Positions 32,272 through 39,973 of a stretch of 64,000 nt of DNA are shown here, one piece after another. Positions within the stretch are counted from its first letter, which is position 1. The number at the start of each line of letters is the position of its first letter. A model generated the notes under the pieces. It was not told the origin of the DNA. It did not search any database and saw only the letters and a list, made by a program, of their open reading frames with translations. Position numbers and translations under genes: made by a program. The DNA is taken from positions 143,501 to 207,500 of the forward strand of contig NZ_CP046242.1 in the NCBI RefSeq assembly GCF_023205095.1, given 5' to 3'. The DNA is from Bizionia sp. M204. GTDB lineage: Bacteria; Bacteroidota; Bacteroidia; Flavobacteriales; Flavobacteriaceae.

Positions 32272-32278
32272 TGTATGC

Positions 32279-33445
32279 TTAGTTAATAATAATTTTTTTG
32301 GTTGTTTTTTGAGAATCATTTTCAATAACGGCTAAATATAAACCACGAGCTAGATGTGATAAATCTACAACGTTATTACTGGTATGGAATTGGGTAGCAA
32401 AAACGCTTTTTCCAATCATATTATAGATTGTTAGAGTCGTATTTTTGCCTAAAGCATTTGTTAGTTGAATATTTAAATTTCCAGATGTTGGGTTTGGGAA
32501 TACGCTAATATCACCATTTATATTATGTGTTTCCATACTTAATGGATTGGTAGAAACTGCAAATTCTAAAGCCGCGCCAAGAGCACCTTTTGTAACTTGA
32601 AACAGATAATTGGGATCCATATTTGCTAGTAAATCGTTGGCTGTATGTGAGTACGGTGTTTCATTTTTTTCATATAAACCCGTTATTATTTCGCCGTTGT
32701 TTTCAAAAGGCACATAATCGGAACCATAGGCATAAGAAATTTCCGTATTTAAAGTCGAGTAGAGTTCTATGCAGGTAGCCAAAGTTTGCGTTACAGCAGA
32801 GGAAGCCGCATTGTTTCCTGACGGATTACTGCGGTCTTCTTCGCAAACAATTGTCGAATTACTAGCGCCATTTGTACCGCCAACTTGGTCAATATTAAGC
32901 ACTAATTTAATATCTAAATTTTCAGGGTTAACTGTATTGTTAACATAATAATTACTGCCTAATAGACCTAGTTCTTCGCCACTGAAGTGAATAAATTTTA
33001 TAGAATATTCGGTATCTACATTGGCAAAAAGTCGCGCCATTTCTAATAGTAAAACAGTTCCAGAGCCATTATCATTCGTTCCAGGACCATTAATAGTATC
33101 GTAATGTGCATCAATTATAACATAAGTATTGGGATATAGACTTCCTGTTTTAGTAACAATTACATTATAAGTTGTATTTCCTGAAACTGAAAATGCTTGC
33201 TCCTCAATAGCGGTATAACCTAAATTTTGATAACGATCTACGAGCCAATTTTTAGTGTTGTTTAATGGGGTAGAGCCTAATTCTTTAATACCAAAACCTT
33301 CAAAGGTTGTTAAATCTGCTAAAATGTTTGCGGCCGAAACGTTGTTTACAACACTGCCATAAAACGAATTATAGCTTTGTGCTGATGTGTTTTTTGGGTA
33401 AACGAAAAGTAATAATAAGGTAAATGTTAGGTAAGATAATTTCAT
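32279..33445 (-). CDS. Secreted M28-family metallopeptidase with type IX secretion sorting domain
   Basis: 388 residues. The signal peptide (1-22) precedes an M28 zinc aminopeptidase domain with ligands in DAHYDTINGPGTNDNGSG (His, Asp), SGEELGLLGS (catalytic Glu and ligand Glu), LVLNIDQVGG (Asp) and TPYSHTANDLL (His). From about residue 310, ISVFPNPTSGNLNIQLTNAL begins a type A T9SS C-terminal domain ending in KKIIIN. It is probably exported through the outer membrane to digest peptides. It is transcribed alone. Confidence 0.92.
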   Translation of the reverse strand: MKLSYLTFTLLLLFVYPKNTSAQSYNSFYGSVVNNVSAANILADLTTFEGFGIKELGSTPLNNTKNWLVDRYQNLGYTAIEEQAFSVSGNTTYNVIVTKTGSLYPNTYVIIDAHYDTINGPGTNDNGSGTVLLLEMARLFANVDTEYSIKFIHFSGEELGLLGSNYYVNNTVNPENLDIKLVLNIDQVGGTNGASNSTIVCEEDRSNPSGNNAASSAVTQTLATCIELYSTLNTEISYAYGSDYVPFENNGEIITGLYEKNETPYSHTANDLLANMDPNYLFQVTKGALGAALEFAVSTNPLSMETHNINGDISVFPNPTSGNLNIQLTNALGKNTTLTIYNMIGKSVFATQFHTSNNVVDLSHLARGLYLAVIENDSQKTTKKIIIN

Positions 33446-33505
33446 AATTGGGGTTTAAAATGCTAAAATAGTTCAAATTTTAACAAAGAAGGAAAAATGA
33501 AGCAT

Positions 33506-34036
33506 TTACTTTACTTGGCATGTTATCTGAACACTTGCCGTGGTTCCCACCCGGAAGGTTCCAAAATCTTCACCAATATTATAATCAAAACGGTTAATTT
33601 CAAGAGCACCTTGAAAGGTGTTGTTTATAAAGGTAAAAGGAATTGTTACTTGTTTGGTAACACCATGAATGGTTAGTGCGCCTGTAGTGGCGTAGCCAGA
33701 ATCTGTTTTTATAACGGAAGTAGACTTATAACAGATAGTTGGATAGGTGTCTACTTCAAAAAAATCGTCAGAACGCAAATGAGTATCACGTTTATTATTG
33801 TCTGTATCAATGGATTTAGCATCCACACAAATGTCAAAATTGGCACTGTTTAAATTGGATTTATCAAAGTTAAAATCACCTTTCATACCAGTAAACGTGC
33901 CTTTTACATTAAAAATTCCACCACCAGTAATTTTAAAATTCACTTCAGATTTGTTCGTGATAATGGTTTGGGCCTGTGCTTGCATGCTAGCTACACAAAC
34001 CAATAGGATGAGCACAGCGGTCTTAATAGTTTTCAT
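33506..34036 (-). CDS. YceI-family periplasmic protein
   Basis: 176 residues: signal peptide ending SMQAQA, then a YceI lipocalin-like domain (SEVNFKITGGGIFNVKGTFT, DAKSIDTDNNKRDTHLRSDD, FFEVDTYPTICYKS). Members bind polyprenoid or other lipids in the periplasm; the function in this phylum is unclear. It is a single gene 60 bp upstream of the M28 peptidase gene, possibly cotranscribed with it. Confidence 0.9.
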   Translation of the reverse strand: MKTIKTAVLILLVCVASMQAQAQTIITNKSEVNFKITGGGIFNVKGTFTGMKGDFNFDKSNLNSANFDICVDAKSIDTDNNKRDTHLRSDDFFEVDTYPTICYKSTSVIKTDSGYATTGALTIHGVTKQVTIPFTFINNTFQGALEINRFDYNIGEDFGTFRVGTTASVQITCQVK

Positions 34037-34218
34037 AGTGAAATAATTTTATATGGAATAAGGGGTTGTTACAACCCGTTCATTTCTTTAAAAATAAGAA
34101 AAAGGAATTACAATTAATGCTATTTGTAGGAATGTATAGCAGTACCACACATTATTTAAGTGGGGATTGTAATGAATAGGGGATGTGGTGACCTGATTTT
34201 TATTTGTTTTATGCTTGT

Positions 34219-34228
34219 GTTGCGCTTT
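34219..34228 (-). repeat. Distal end core of the last (DUF6090) unit, degenerate
   Basis: GTTGCGCTTT on the plus strand, 2 bp past the DUF6090 stop. It agrees at 7 of 10 positions with the other end of the unit (reverse complement of 34977-34986, CTTGGGCTCT). The 25 bases to its left (TTTTTATTTGTTTTATGC...) match those left of the core at 35214, so the array once continued or ended here. 34037-34218 shows no gene. Confidence 0.5.
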
Positions 34229-34230
34229 CG

Positions 34231-34953
34231 TTATTTTTGTATTTTGGGTTTAATTTTTTTTAGTAATGTTTCATTTTCAAGAAGCATTTTTTTAGAGTTT
34301 AATTCCATTTGATAGTGATTGTCACGATTGGTTTTTAATACGCGAAACAATTCGTCATTATCGAAAATGGAATCCAAAGCATAAGGAACAAGAATTTCAC
34401 CTAATACCCAATAATCAGCTTTTTTCTGTATGATGGGTAATAATGCATCATACCATTCTTGAAACAAGTCGTTACCATCAGTTTCTAAATCAGGAACACT
34501 TCTACCATAATATTTGGCAATGCCGTACCGGATATCTTTATCCTGTATTAATCCAATTCCATTGGATATTAAAACCTCATAAGGTGTTGTAACAAATTTG
34601 GGCCGTTGGCCAACTAATGCTTTACCTAGATAGACTTGTAGGCTATCGTTTGAAAAACGGCCTCTATGTTTAAATTCTAAATTCAAGGAATCTATAAATC
34701 TTATTACTTCGCGTTCTTGGGTATTAATTTCAATGAGCTGTTGTTGGTCAGATTTAAGACCTTGAAATATTTCGGACAAGGCTACTTTTTCCTTTATCCG
34801 GTTATCTTTTTGTGTGTTCCAATTGTTTATGGCTAACGCAATTAAAATACCAATAACCACAAGAATAATTTCGCCAATAGCATAAATTAGGTATTTGCTG
34901 AATTTATTTTCCTTCAGCATAGTATGACGTATTCTTTTAAAAAATTTTATCAT
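34231..34953 (-). CDS. DUF6090-family membrane protein
   Basis: 240 residues. The N-terminal signature MIKFFKRIRHTMLKENKFSK is followed by one membrane helix (AIGEIILVVIGILIALAINN) and a hydrophilic domain of about 190 residues predicted to be mostly helical. This layout is widespread in Flavobacteria and has no known function. It is the distal unit of the cassette array, with degenerate end cores, so it may be an old or immobile unit. The upstream start in the array junction is not coding. Confidence 0.85.
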   Translation of the reverse strand: MIKFFKRIRHTMLKENKFSKYLIYAIGEIILVVIGILIALAINNWNTQKDNRIKEKVALSEIFQGLKSDQQQLIEINTQEREVIRFIDSLNLEFKHRGRFSNDSLQVYLGKALVGQRPKFVTTPYEVLISNGIGLIQDKDIRYGIAKYYGRSVPDLETDGNDLFQEWYDALLPIIQKKADYWVLGEILVPYALDSIFDNDELFRVLKTNRDNHYQMELNSKKMLLENETLLKKIKPKIQK

Positions 34954-34975
34954 TTGGTTTTTGGTTGGTCATAAT

Positions 34976-35223
34976 GAGAGCCCAAGGTTTTATGTATGAA
35001 AAATACGTACTTGCATCAGCAAATTTCCGAAACAAAAATGGGAAGAAAGCCAACGCGCACTTTCCTTTTTGTTACCTACTAAAATAAGCATTTTTTATTT
35101 AGAGTGTTAGCAGTAGATGCTTCTCATGGTTGAGCTTGATTTATTTTAAAATTTAAAGTAGGATACTTTCTTCTTAGAAATAAATTAGAAGTTTTTATTT
35201 GTTTTATACGTGTGTTGCCCACA
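34976..35223 (-). repeat. Array junction between the DJ-1 and DUF6090 units
   Basis: A 248-bp non-coding junction. One end is the core GTTGCCCACA (35214-35223), the other a degenerate core at 34976-34986. The stretch 34994-35098 is clearly homologous to 36631-36733 of another junction (shared GGAAGAAAGC, GCGCACTTTCCTTTT / ACGCACTTTCCTTTT, AAGCATTTTTTAT). It is the longest junction and may hold an insertion. Confidence 0.6.
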
Positions 35224-35227
35224 GTAC

Positions 35228-35980
35228 TTATTCTTTCCAATTTTTAAGTCGGTCGAGATATAGATAACTTTCTACAAATTCTCTATGTTCAGGACTGGTC
35301 ATTTTTTCCACTAAATTCAATGCAGAAATATAACTCGCTAAATTTCCATTTGAGGAAAGAAATTTTCCATCCTCAACAAAAGTTACCAAACTATCGTCCT
35401 GAACTTTTAAGTTTGGATAATCTTTCTGTAATTGTTCGCCACCACCAATCCAAGTAACAATTTTGTGTCCGTCCGCAATTCCCGATTTTCCGATTAGTTG
35501 TGCTCCTGCACAATTGCTCACAGTATATTTTGTTTCCTTATTTCTCTCTTTTATGAAATTTAAGATTTTTTCGTTGTGAACTTGCGCATACATATCATAA
35601 GCACTTGGTACAAAAAGTGCGGTCAGTTTTGGACAATTCTCAAAAGTATAATCAGGAACGAAATGCATTCCTTCTTCCGTTGTTATTGGATTTTCAGTTT
35701 CTGCTATTGAAATAACGTTAAAAAGTTGTTTTCCATCTTCGGTAGGTTTTGCAAAAACATCAGATGTTGCAATTACTTCACTTTGTAAAACTCCGTTATA
35801 CATCAAAAGTCCGATTGTCGGCAACTCTGGATTAAAGGGTTTTAGATGTTTTGTCAGCGTATCCGTTTTCAATTCTGTTTTTGTGAACTCGGGATTTTCT
35901 ACTTTCGTTTTTGATTTGTCTGTGTTACAACTCGTTAAAATAGTCGCAAAAATCATTAATAAAATTCCATTTTTTTTCAT
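35228..35980 (-). CDS. DJ-1/PfpI-family lipoprotein (GATase1-like)
   Basis: 250 residues. Lipoprotein signal with lipobox MIFATILTSC, so it is membrane-anchored outside the cytoplasm. A GATase1-like domain covers about 50-215: TIGLLMYNGVLQSEVIATSD near its start, and the nucleophile elbow VSNCAGAQLIGKSGIADG with the Cys. ThiJ/PfpI relatives include chaperones, deglycases and transcriptional regulators; none is assigned here. It shares a cassette with the HD hydrolase gene, 22 bp upstream. Confidence 0.75.
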   Translation of the reverse strand: MKKNGILLMIFATILTSCNTDKSKTKVENPEFTKTELKTDTLTKHLKPFNPELPTIGLLMYNGVLQSEVIATSDVFAKPTEDGKQLFNVISIAETENPITTEEGMHFVPDYTFENCPKLTALFVPSAYDMYAQVHNEKILNFIKERNKETKYTVSNCAGAQLIGKSGIADGHKIVTWIGGGEQLQKDYPNLKVQDDSLVTFVEDGKFLSSNGNLASYISALNLVEKMTSPEHREFVESYLYLDRLKNWKE

Positions 35981-36002
35981 TACTCTCTAATTTTATTATC
36001 AC

Positions 36003-36593
36003 TTATTTTTCTAAAATACCCTTTTCGACACTTTCATTAATAAGGTCTTCGGCAAATTTCCATAGTTCGGTTGAGCCGTTTTTAATTACTTTTTTCTTAT
36101 CATAAACAGTTTGATATTTAACTCCAAATTCTTTCCAAGTTCCACCATCATTTGATGTATTCTGTAACAAAGGTTCAAGTCTATCCATAGTCCTTGCAAA
36201 TTTCGCTTCATTGGATATTCCTTCTTCAAATTCAGTCCAAATTTTGATAAATTCCTCTGCTTGCTCTTTTGGTAAAAGTCCAAAAATCCGTTGGGCTGAT
36301 TTTAATTCTTCTTCAGTATTTTCGTGGTTTTTATTTTGGTCGTAAATAAACGTGTCGCCTGCATCTATTTCAACTATATCGTGAATTAAGACCATTTTGA
36401 TGACCTTTAATAAGTCAATTTCATAATCAGAATGTTCGCTTAAAACAATTGCCATCATTGCTAAATGCCAACTATGTTCTGCATCATTTTCGCGTCTGTC
36501 ACTATTAAATAATTTTGTCCGTCTTTGAATATATTTTATTTTATCAATTTCTTTTATAAAATCAATTTGCTTTAATAATTTCTCGGTTTTCAT
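36003..36593 (-). CDS. HD-domain hydrolase (YfbR-like / HD_3)
   Basis: 196 residues from ATG 36593 (MKTEKLLKQIDFIKEIDKIK). The frame stays open upstream to 36692, but that part lies in the array junction and is rejected. HD motifs: RRENDAEHSWHLAMMAIVLS (His), KMVLIHDIVEIDAGDTF (HD pair) and FARTMDRLEPLLQ (last Asp). Relatives are metal-dependent nucleotide or deoxynucleoside-monophosphate phosphohydrolases. It is first in a two-gene cassette with the DJ-1-like lipoprotein. Nucleotide-hydrolysing HD proteins also occur in phage defence; no such role is shown here. Confidence 0.8.
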   Translation of the reverse strand: MKTEKLLKQIDFIKEIDKIKYIQRRTKLFNSDRRENDAEHSWHLAMMAIVLSEHSDYEIDLLKVIKMVLIHDIVEIDAGDTFIYDQNKNHENTEEELKSAQRIFGLLPKEQAEEFIKIWTEFEEGISNEAKFARTMDRLEPLLQNTSNDGGTWKEFGVKYQTVYDKKKVIKNGSTELWKFAEDLINESVEKGILEK

Positions 36594-36617
36594 TTTTAGA
36601 TTTCTGTTTTTTTGTAT

Positions 36618-36740
36618 TGTGGGCAACGTGTATGAAAAGTGCGTGTTTGTGTCAGAGGATTTTCGGAACGAAAATCGGAAGAAAGCAAACACGCACTTTC
36701 CTTTTGGTTAAGCACTAAAACAAGCATTTTTTATACACAG
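36618..36740 (-). repeat. Array junction, one end truncated
   Basis: Has the core TGTGGGCAAC (36618-36627), which matches the other end of the HD/DJ-1 unit. At the other side, where a GTTG core should lie, the sequence reads TATACACAGTT (36732-36742). TATAC joins straight to ACAGTT, so about ten bases including GTTG are missing. Confidence 0.6.
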
Positions 36741-36746
36741 TTTTTT

Positions 36747-37604
36747 TTAATAATATTCTAAATCAAATGTAATTGTATTCCCAGAAGTGTCTCCAAAGAC
36801 ATTGGTTGGATAATCATCACTGTCATAAGTATAAGTGTATGTTGTAGTTTCTGCTCCTGTTTTAGAAATTGAAGCTATGTTGTTCTTTAAAAAAGGAAAA
36901 CTATAACCTTCAAATCCGCTTATATATATTCCTTCAAATTCCCAAAAGAATTCTATGAAACGCTCAATGTATATAGATTCTAATTGTCCATAAAAAGGAT
37001 TTACTTTATTGTCATAAGTCAAAGTGTATTCAAGCAAAAGGTTGTCAGAGTTATCATAGGATTTAGCTGTTGTCATATTTCCATTCGAATCATACTCGAA
37101 ATTTGTATATTGATTACTTTCAGTTAATTTAATAATTAATCCATTGGGATTTAATTCTAAATCAGCTGACGAACCTGCATTGCCTTCAATCATTCCAGTA
37201 ACAGTTACTATGTTGTTATTGTATTCTAAATTTACACTTTCATTATTTGCTGTGTAGCTGGATAGTTTTCCATTAGCATCGTAAGAGTATGCGTAATTGT
37301 CGCTGTAAGTTGATGAACCACTCTCTTGATAATTCCATTCCGTTATTTTATTTGTAGAGTTATAAGTGAAGTCAGAAACATATATAAAGCTGTTATAAAC
37401 TCCAGTCAAACTAGAAAGTAAATCGTTTCCATCGTAAATATAATCAACTTTTCTAGTGTCGGATATTTTTTCTGTTTTAACGAGTTTGATTGTTTCTTCT
37501 GGTTCTGGTTCAGGTTCTTGTGTTACAGGGTTATCATCAGATGAACAAGAAAATAATACAATGTTTAGTAAAATTAGGGCTAAAAATAATTTGTTTTTTT
37601 TCAT
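36747..37604 (-). CDS. Lipoprotein with YD-repeat-like beta strands
   Basis: 285 residues. Lipobox NIVLFSC, then SSDDN and a Pro-Glu linker (TQEPEPEPEETI). The rest is a run of short repeats with Tyr-Asp and Asn-Gly turns (VDYIYDGNDLLSSL, YAYSYDANGKLSSY, NFEYDSNGNMTTAKSY, YTYTYDSDDYPTNV). This resembles RHS/YD-type or DUF4595-like beta architecture without a toxin domain. It is probably surface-exposed. It is a single-gene unit whose distal core is deleted. Confidence 0.7.
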   Translation of the reverse strand: MKKNKLFLALILLNIVLFSCSSDDNPVTQEPEPEPEETIKLVKTEKISDTRKVDYIYDGNDLLSSLTGVYNSFIYVSDFTYNSTNKITEWNYQESGSSTYSDNYAYSYDANGKLSSYTANNESVNLEYNNNIVTVTGMIEGNAGSSADLELNPNGLIIKLTESNQYTNFEYDSNGNMTTAKSYDNSDNLLLEYTLTYDNKVNPFYGQLESIYIERFIEFFWEFEGIYISGFEGYSFPFLKNNIASISKTGAETTTYTYTYDSDDYPTNVFGDTSGNTITFDLEYY

Positions 37605-37623
37605 AAAGTTTGGTTTTTCAAAT

Positions 37624-37760
37624 GTTTGCTAACGTTTAGTATAACCACAGTTACGGGTAAATTTACGAGGCTTTTCGGTTAAGCACGGTAGTTAGCAATT
37701 CCGAGTGGATTCGGACGTAGTCGAATCCGCCGTAATTGCGGTTATACATTGTTGGCATTA
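37624..37760 (-). repeat. Array junction (attC-like) between 206-aa and YD-lipoprotein units
   Basis: Cores: GTTTGCTAAC (37624-37633) and GTTGGCATTA (37751-37760). Folded on the minus strand, TATAACCGCAATTACGG pairs with CCGTAACTGTGGTTATA, with 4 unpaired bases next to one core and 6 next to the other. The 54 bases 37693-37746 are identical to 39901-39954. Confidence 0.65.
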
Positions 37761-38378
37761 GTTTTTTATTCCGTTTATAAATTTTTCCAATTCTGCTTGA
37801 TTCAATCGGTTTTTTTCATCGTCCACAATGTAAAAAGTCAGAACGTAATCTTTAATTTCAATTGTCAATATTTTTAAATTCGAAAGTTTGTTTTCCGAAC
37901 CATTATTTGTTTTGTATTCAAATCGATAAGTTTCCGAAATTGCTCCATTCAGTCCGTTTGTTACAATTCGTTTTGCATTCAGTCTTCGGTCATTTTTGGA
38001 TTCCGCTAAATATGAAGTCCACATTAACTCAAACTTATTTATACTTCTAATATTCAGATTGTTTTTTCCTTTTAATGCTCGAACATCGAAAAGATAACAA
38101 GCGATAATCGGTCTTTTCTTTTCGATATTTTCCAGAATAAAAATCGGTTCGAAAATTGCGTCTGCAAAATTTTCTCTGTCTTTTTTATTAAGTTCTGAAT
38201 TTTCAGGAAATTGGTATTCAGCTTTGAATTTTTTGAAAGTTTCTTTTTCGGCAATCACAAAGTTTTCGATTAGGTCAATCGAAATTCCAATATCTTTTAT
38301 TTTAATCGAATCATTTGAAATTTCAACTTGTGGTTCGAAATTCAATTTTCGACTTGTAATTTCTTTCGTTAAGTTCAT
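37758..38378 (-). CDS. Orphan cassette protein, 206 residues
   Basis: I do not recognise a family. It has no signal peptide or membrane segment, and looks mixed alpha/beta and rich in Lys, Asn and Glu. A central stretch reads KRPIIACYLFDVRALKGKNN and the end VLTFYIVDDEKNRLNQAELE, so it is probably a soluble cytoplasmic protein. Its TAA stop lies inside the 10-bp end core of the unit (37758-37760 within GTTGGCATTA), so the boundary and the reading frame are fused. The ATG is 10 bp after the other core. Confidence 0.6.
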   Translation of the reverse strand: MNLTKEITSRKLNFEPQVEISNDSIKIKDIGISIDLIENFVIAEKETFKKFKAEYQFPENSELNKKDRENFADAIFEPIFILENIEKKRPIIACYLFDVRALKGKNNLNIRSINKFELMWTSYLAESKNDRRLNAKRIVTNGLNGAISETYRFEYKTNNGSENKLSNLKILTIEIKDYVLTFYIVDDEKNRLNQAELEKFINGIKN

Positions 38379-38387
38379 TTTTCAAAT

Positions 38388-38524
38388 TAATGCCAACGGT
38401 ATCGGCTATGAGTAGTTGCGTGGTTTAGCACGAAACTTTGCAAGTACGTACCAAACTGAAAATCCGCGAGGATTTTCAGAATTAGGCGAGAACAAGCAAT
38501 TACTTATAGCCATTGTTGTGTGCA
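38388..38524 (-). repeat. Array junction (attC-like)
   Basis: Cores TAATGCCAAC (38388-38397) and GTTGTGTGCA (38515-38524) belong to neighbouring units and share only GTTG/CAAC with each other. The minus-strand arms GCTATAAGTAATTGC and GCAACTACTCATAGC pair imperfectly, leaving 4 and 7 unpaired bases beside the cores. A central hairpin reads CTGAAAATCC ... GGATTTTCAG. Confidence 0.65.
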
Positions 38525-38525
38525 G

Positions 38526-39587
38526 TTATTTTATCCAAATTGATAAGTCCATAGTCTCACCAGTTCTTCGTCTATAATTCGCGTGTGCAATAGCAATTCC
38601 CACGTGAGATAATTCAAATTGATTAAAATAAGAGTCTTTCCAAACATTAAAAACTTTTTCCATTTTAGGATTAAAAGCAATTAACTTATCCTTAATCTCC
38701 TTTTGTGAAAAAGTTGTTTTGTTGAAAAATGCTTTCAACTTATTCTTTTGTTCATCTTCAAACCCTCTTTCGGTTATTCGTTGGTCAAGAGTTTGGTCAT
38801 CAAATACCCCTAATTGAAGTTTTGTAATATCGTGGAAACAAGGAATTATAAGACCTTGAACATTTGGTTTGTTTTCTTCAAACTCCTTATCAAATTCCTC
38901 CATCGTAAATCCTTTTGAAAAAAAGCCTTTATAAGTTTCTCTTAAATTGCTCTCAAGTTGTCCGTAATTACCAGTTCTAATATGTCCACATCTCAAATAT
39001 TCTAAATAATTATAATGTTCTTTATCAATAATTAAGTTGTCAACGAACGGGAAAATATATTGAATTAAATAATTTTGAAAGTCGTTATAATTCCTCAAAA
39101 CCATTCTTCGAGTTCTTGTTAATAGAAAAATTAAAGTTAATGTGTCCAACTGTTCTACAGTTAATTTCGATGCTATAGTCAATGATTCATCCAGAACGAT
39201 TTGAAGCATATTTCTTTTAGAGACATTTGCACGGTCTACAATTATATCTGCCAATAAATCTCCTAAATCTTTATCTCCACTTTTGGCATATTCCTTTTGT
39301 GCTGTAAATAAAGCATCTTGCATTGCTGGTTGCTCAAATTCTTTCAAAGATTCTGGATGCTTATCGTTTAGAGTTTTTAAAATATTTTCTGTTATCTCTT
39401 CTGCTCTTTCTGCTGCAATTTGAGCGGCTTCGTTTTTTAAATGAATAAAGTTCGTTTTAAAAACATCTAATGCTATTTCTTTAGCATCAGTATAAGTTAT
39501 GCCGGTATTGTAAACATTAACATTTTCTGCTTGAATGTTGGAAGAACCATCGCCTCCTTCTTGTTTTTTGTTTTTATCGCTTATCAT
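38526..39587 (-). CDS. Cytosolic protein resembling LPO_1073/Vpar_1526-type proteins
   Basis: 353 residues, no signal peptide. The N-terminus reads KKQEGGDGSSNIQAENVNVY, a beta-like GG-x-x-S-x-N-x-Q motif. It is followed by a long helical part (YTDAKEIALDVFKTNFIHLK, AAQIAAERAEEITENILKTL, QLDTLTLIFLLTRTRR). From memory it resembles proteins called LPO_1073/Vpar_1526 family, whose function is unknown; a search is needed to confirm this. Its ATG overlaps the stop of the small membrane protein (ATGA), so the pair is translationally coupled. Both carry the same GGxxSxNxQ motif. Confidence 0.6.
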   Translation of the reverse strand: MISDKNKKQEGGDGSSNIQAENVNVYNTGITYTDAKEIALDVFKTNFIHLKNEAAQIAAERAEEITENILKTLNDKHPESLKEFEQPAMQDALFTAQKEYAKSGDKDLGDLLADIIVDRANVSKRNMLQIVLDESLTIASKLTVEQLDTLTLIFLLTRTRRMVLRNYNDFQNYLIQYIFPFVDNLIIDKEHYNYLEYLRCGHIRTGNYGQLESNLRETYKGFFSKGFTMEEFDKEFEENKPNVQGLIIPCFHDITKLQLGVFDDQTLDQRITERGFEDEQKNKLKAFFNKTTFSQKEIKDKLIAFNPKMEKVFNVWKDSYFNQFELSHVGIAIAHANYRRRTGETMDLSIWIK

Positions 39588-39817
39588 TTATTAGTAATGT
39601 TAATGTCTCCTTTGGATTGATAGTTTTTTGAGTTTTTTCCTCCTTTTTGTTTTAAAACTGTTTTTTCTGCTGAATTTTTATTACTTGATATTTGGGCAAT
39701 TAAAGCTCCGACAAGTCCAATTGAAGTGACTAATGGTTCCCAAGTTGCATCAACCATTAACCATATCAAAGCTGCAAGAAGTCCAGCAATATTTAATATT
39801 AATAGTGTCTTTTTCAT
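39584..39817 (-). CDS. Small two-helix membrane protein of a cassette pair
   Basis: 77 residues. Two hydrophobic helices (LLILNIAGLLAALIWLMVDA and WEPLVTSIGLVGALIAQISS) leave a short polar tail, KQKGGKNSKNYQSKGDINIT. The tail has the same GG-x-x-S-x-N-x-Q motif as its partner. It overlaps the partner by 4 bp (ATGA). It may be a membrane anchor or an effector of a two-component toxin or defence module. I know no family for it. Confidence 0.6.
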   Translation of the reverse strand: MKKTLLILNIAGLLAALIWLMVDATWEPLVTSIGLVGALIAQISSNKNSAEKTVLKQKGGKNSKNYQSKGDINITNK

Positions 39818-39828
39818 TTTGTTCTAAT

Positions 39829-39968
39829 TGCACACAACGGTCTCGTATAACCGTCAGTTACGGGTTAAATTAGCGTTTAGTTTCGGTTTAGCACAGGCTT
39901 TAGCAATTCCGAGTGGATTCGGACGTAGTCGAATCCGCCGTAATTGCGGTTATATATTGTTGCCAGTA
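39829..39968 (-). repeat. Array junction (attC-like)
   Basis: Cores TGCACACAAC (39829-39838) and GTTGCCAGTA (39959-39968). On the minus strand TATAACCGCAATTACGG pairs with CCGTAACTGACGGTTATA, with 4 and 7 bases left unpaired beside the cores. It contains the 54-base block 39901-39954 that is identical to the junction at 37693-37746, including the hairpin GGATTCG-GACGTAGT-CGAATCC. Confidence 0.68.
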
Positions 39969-39973
39969 GTTTT

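Noticed and set aside
34060..34218. A further complete junction beyond the DUF6090 unit
   Set aside because: A short hairpin (GGGTTGTTACAACCC) is present, but I found no second core or paired arms.
36594..36692. N-terminal extension of the HD hydrolase into the upstream junction
   Set aside because: The extra 33 codons are translated from the array junction repeat; the family-like N-terminus starts at ATG 36593.
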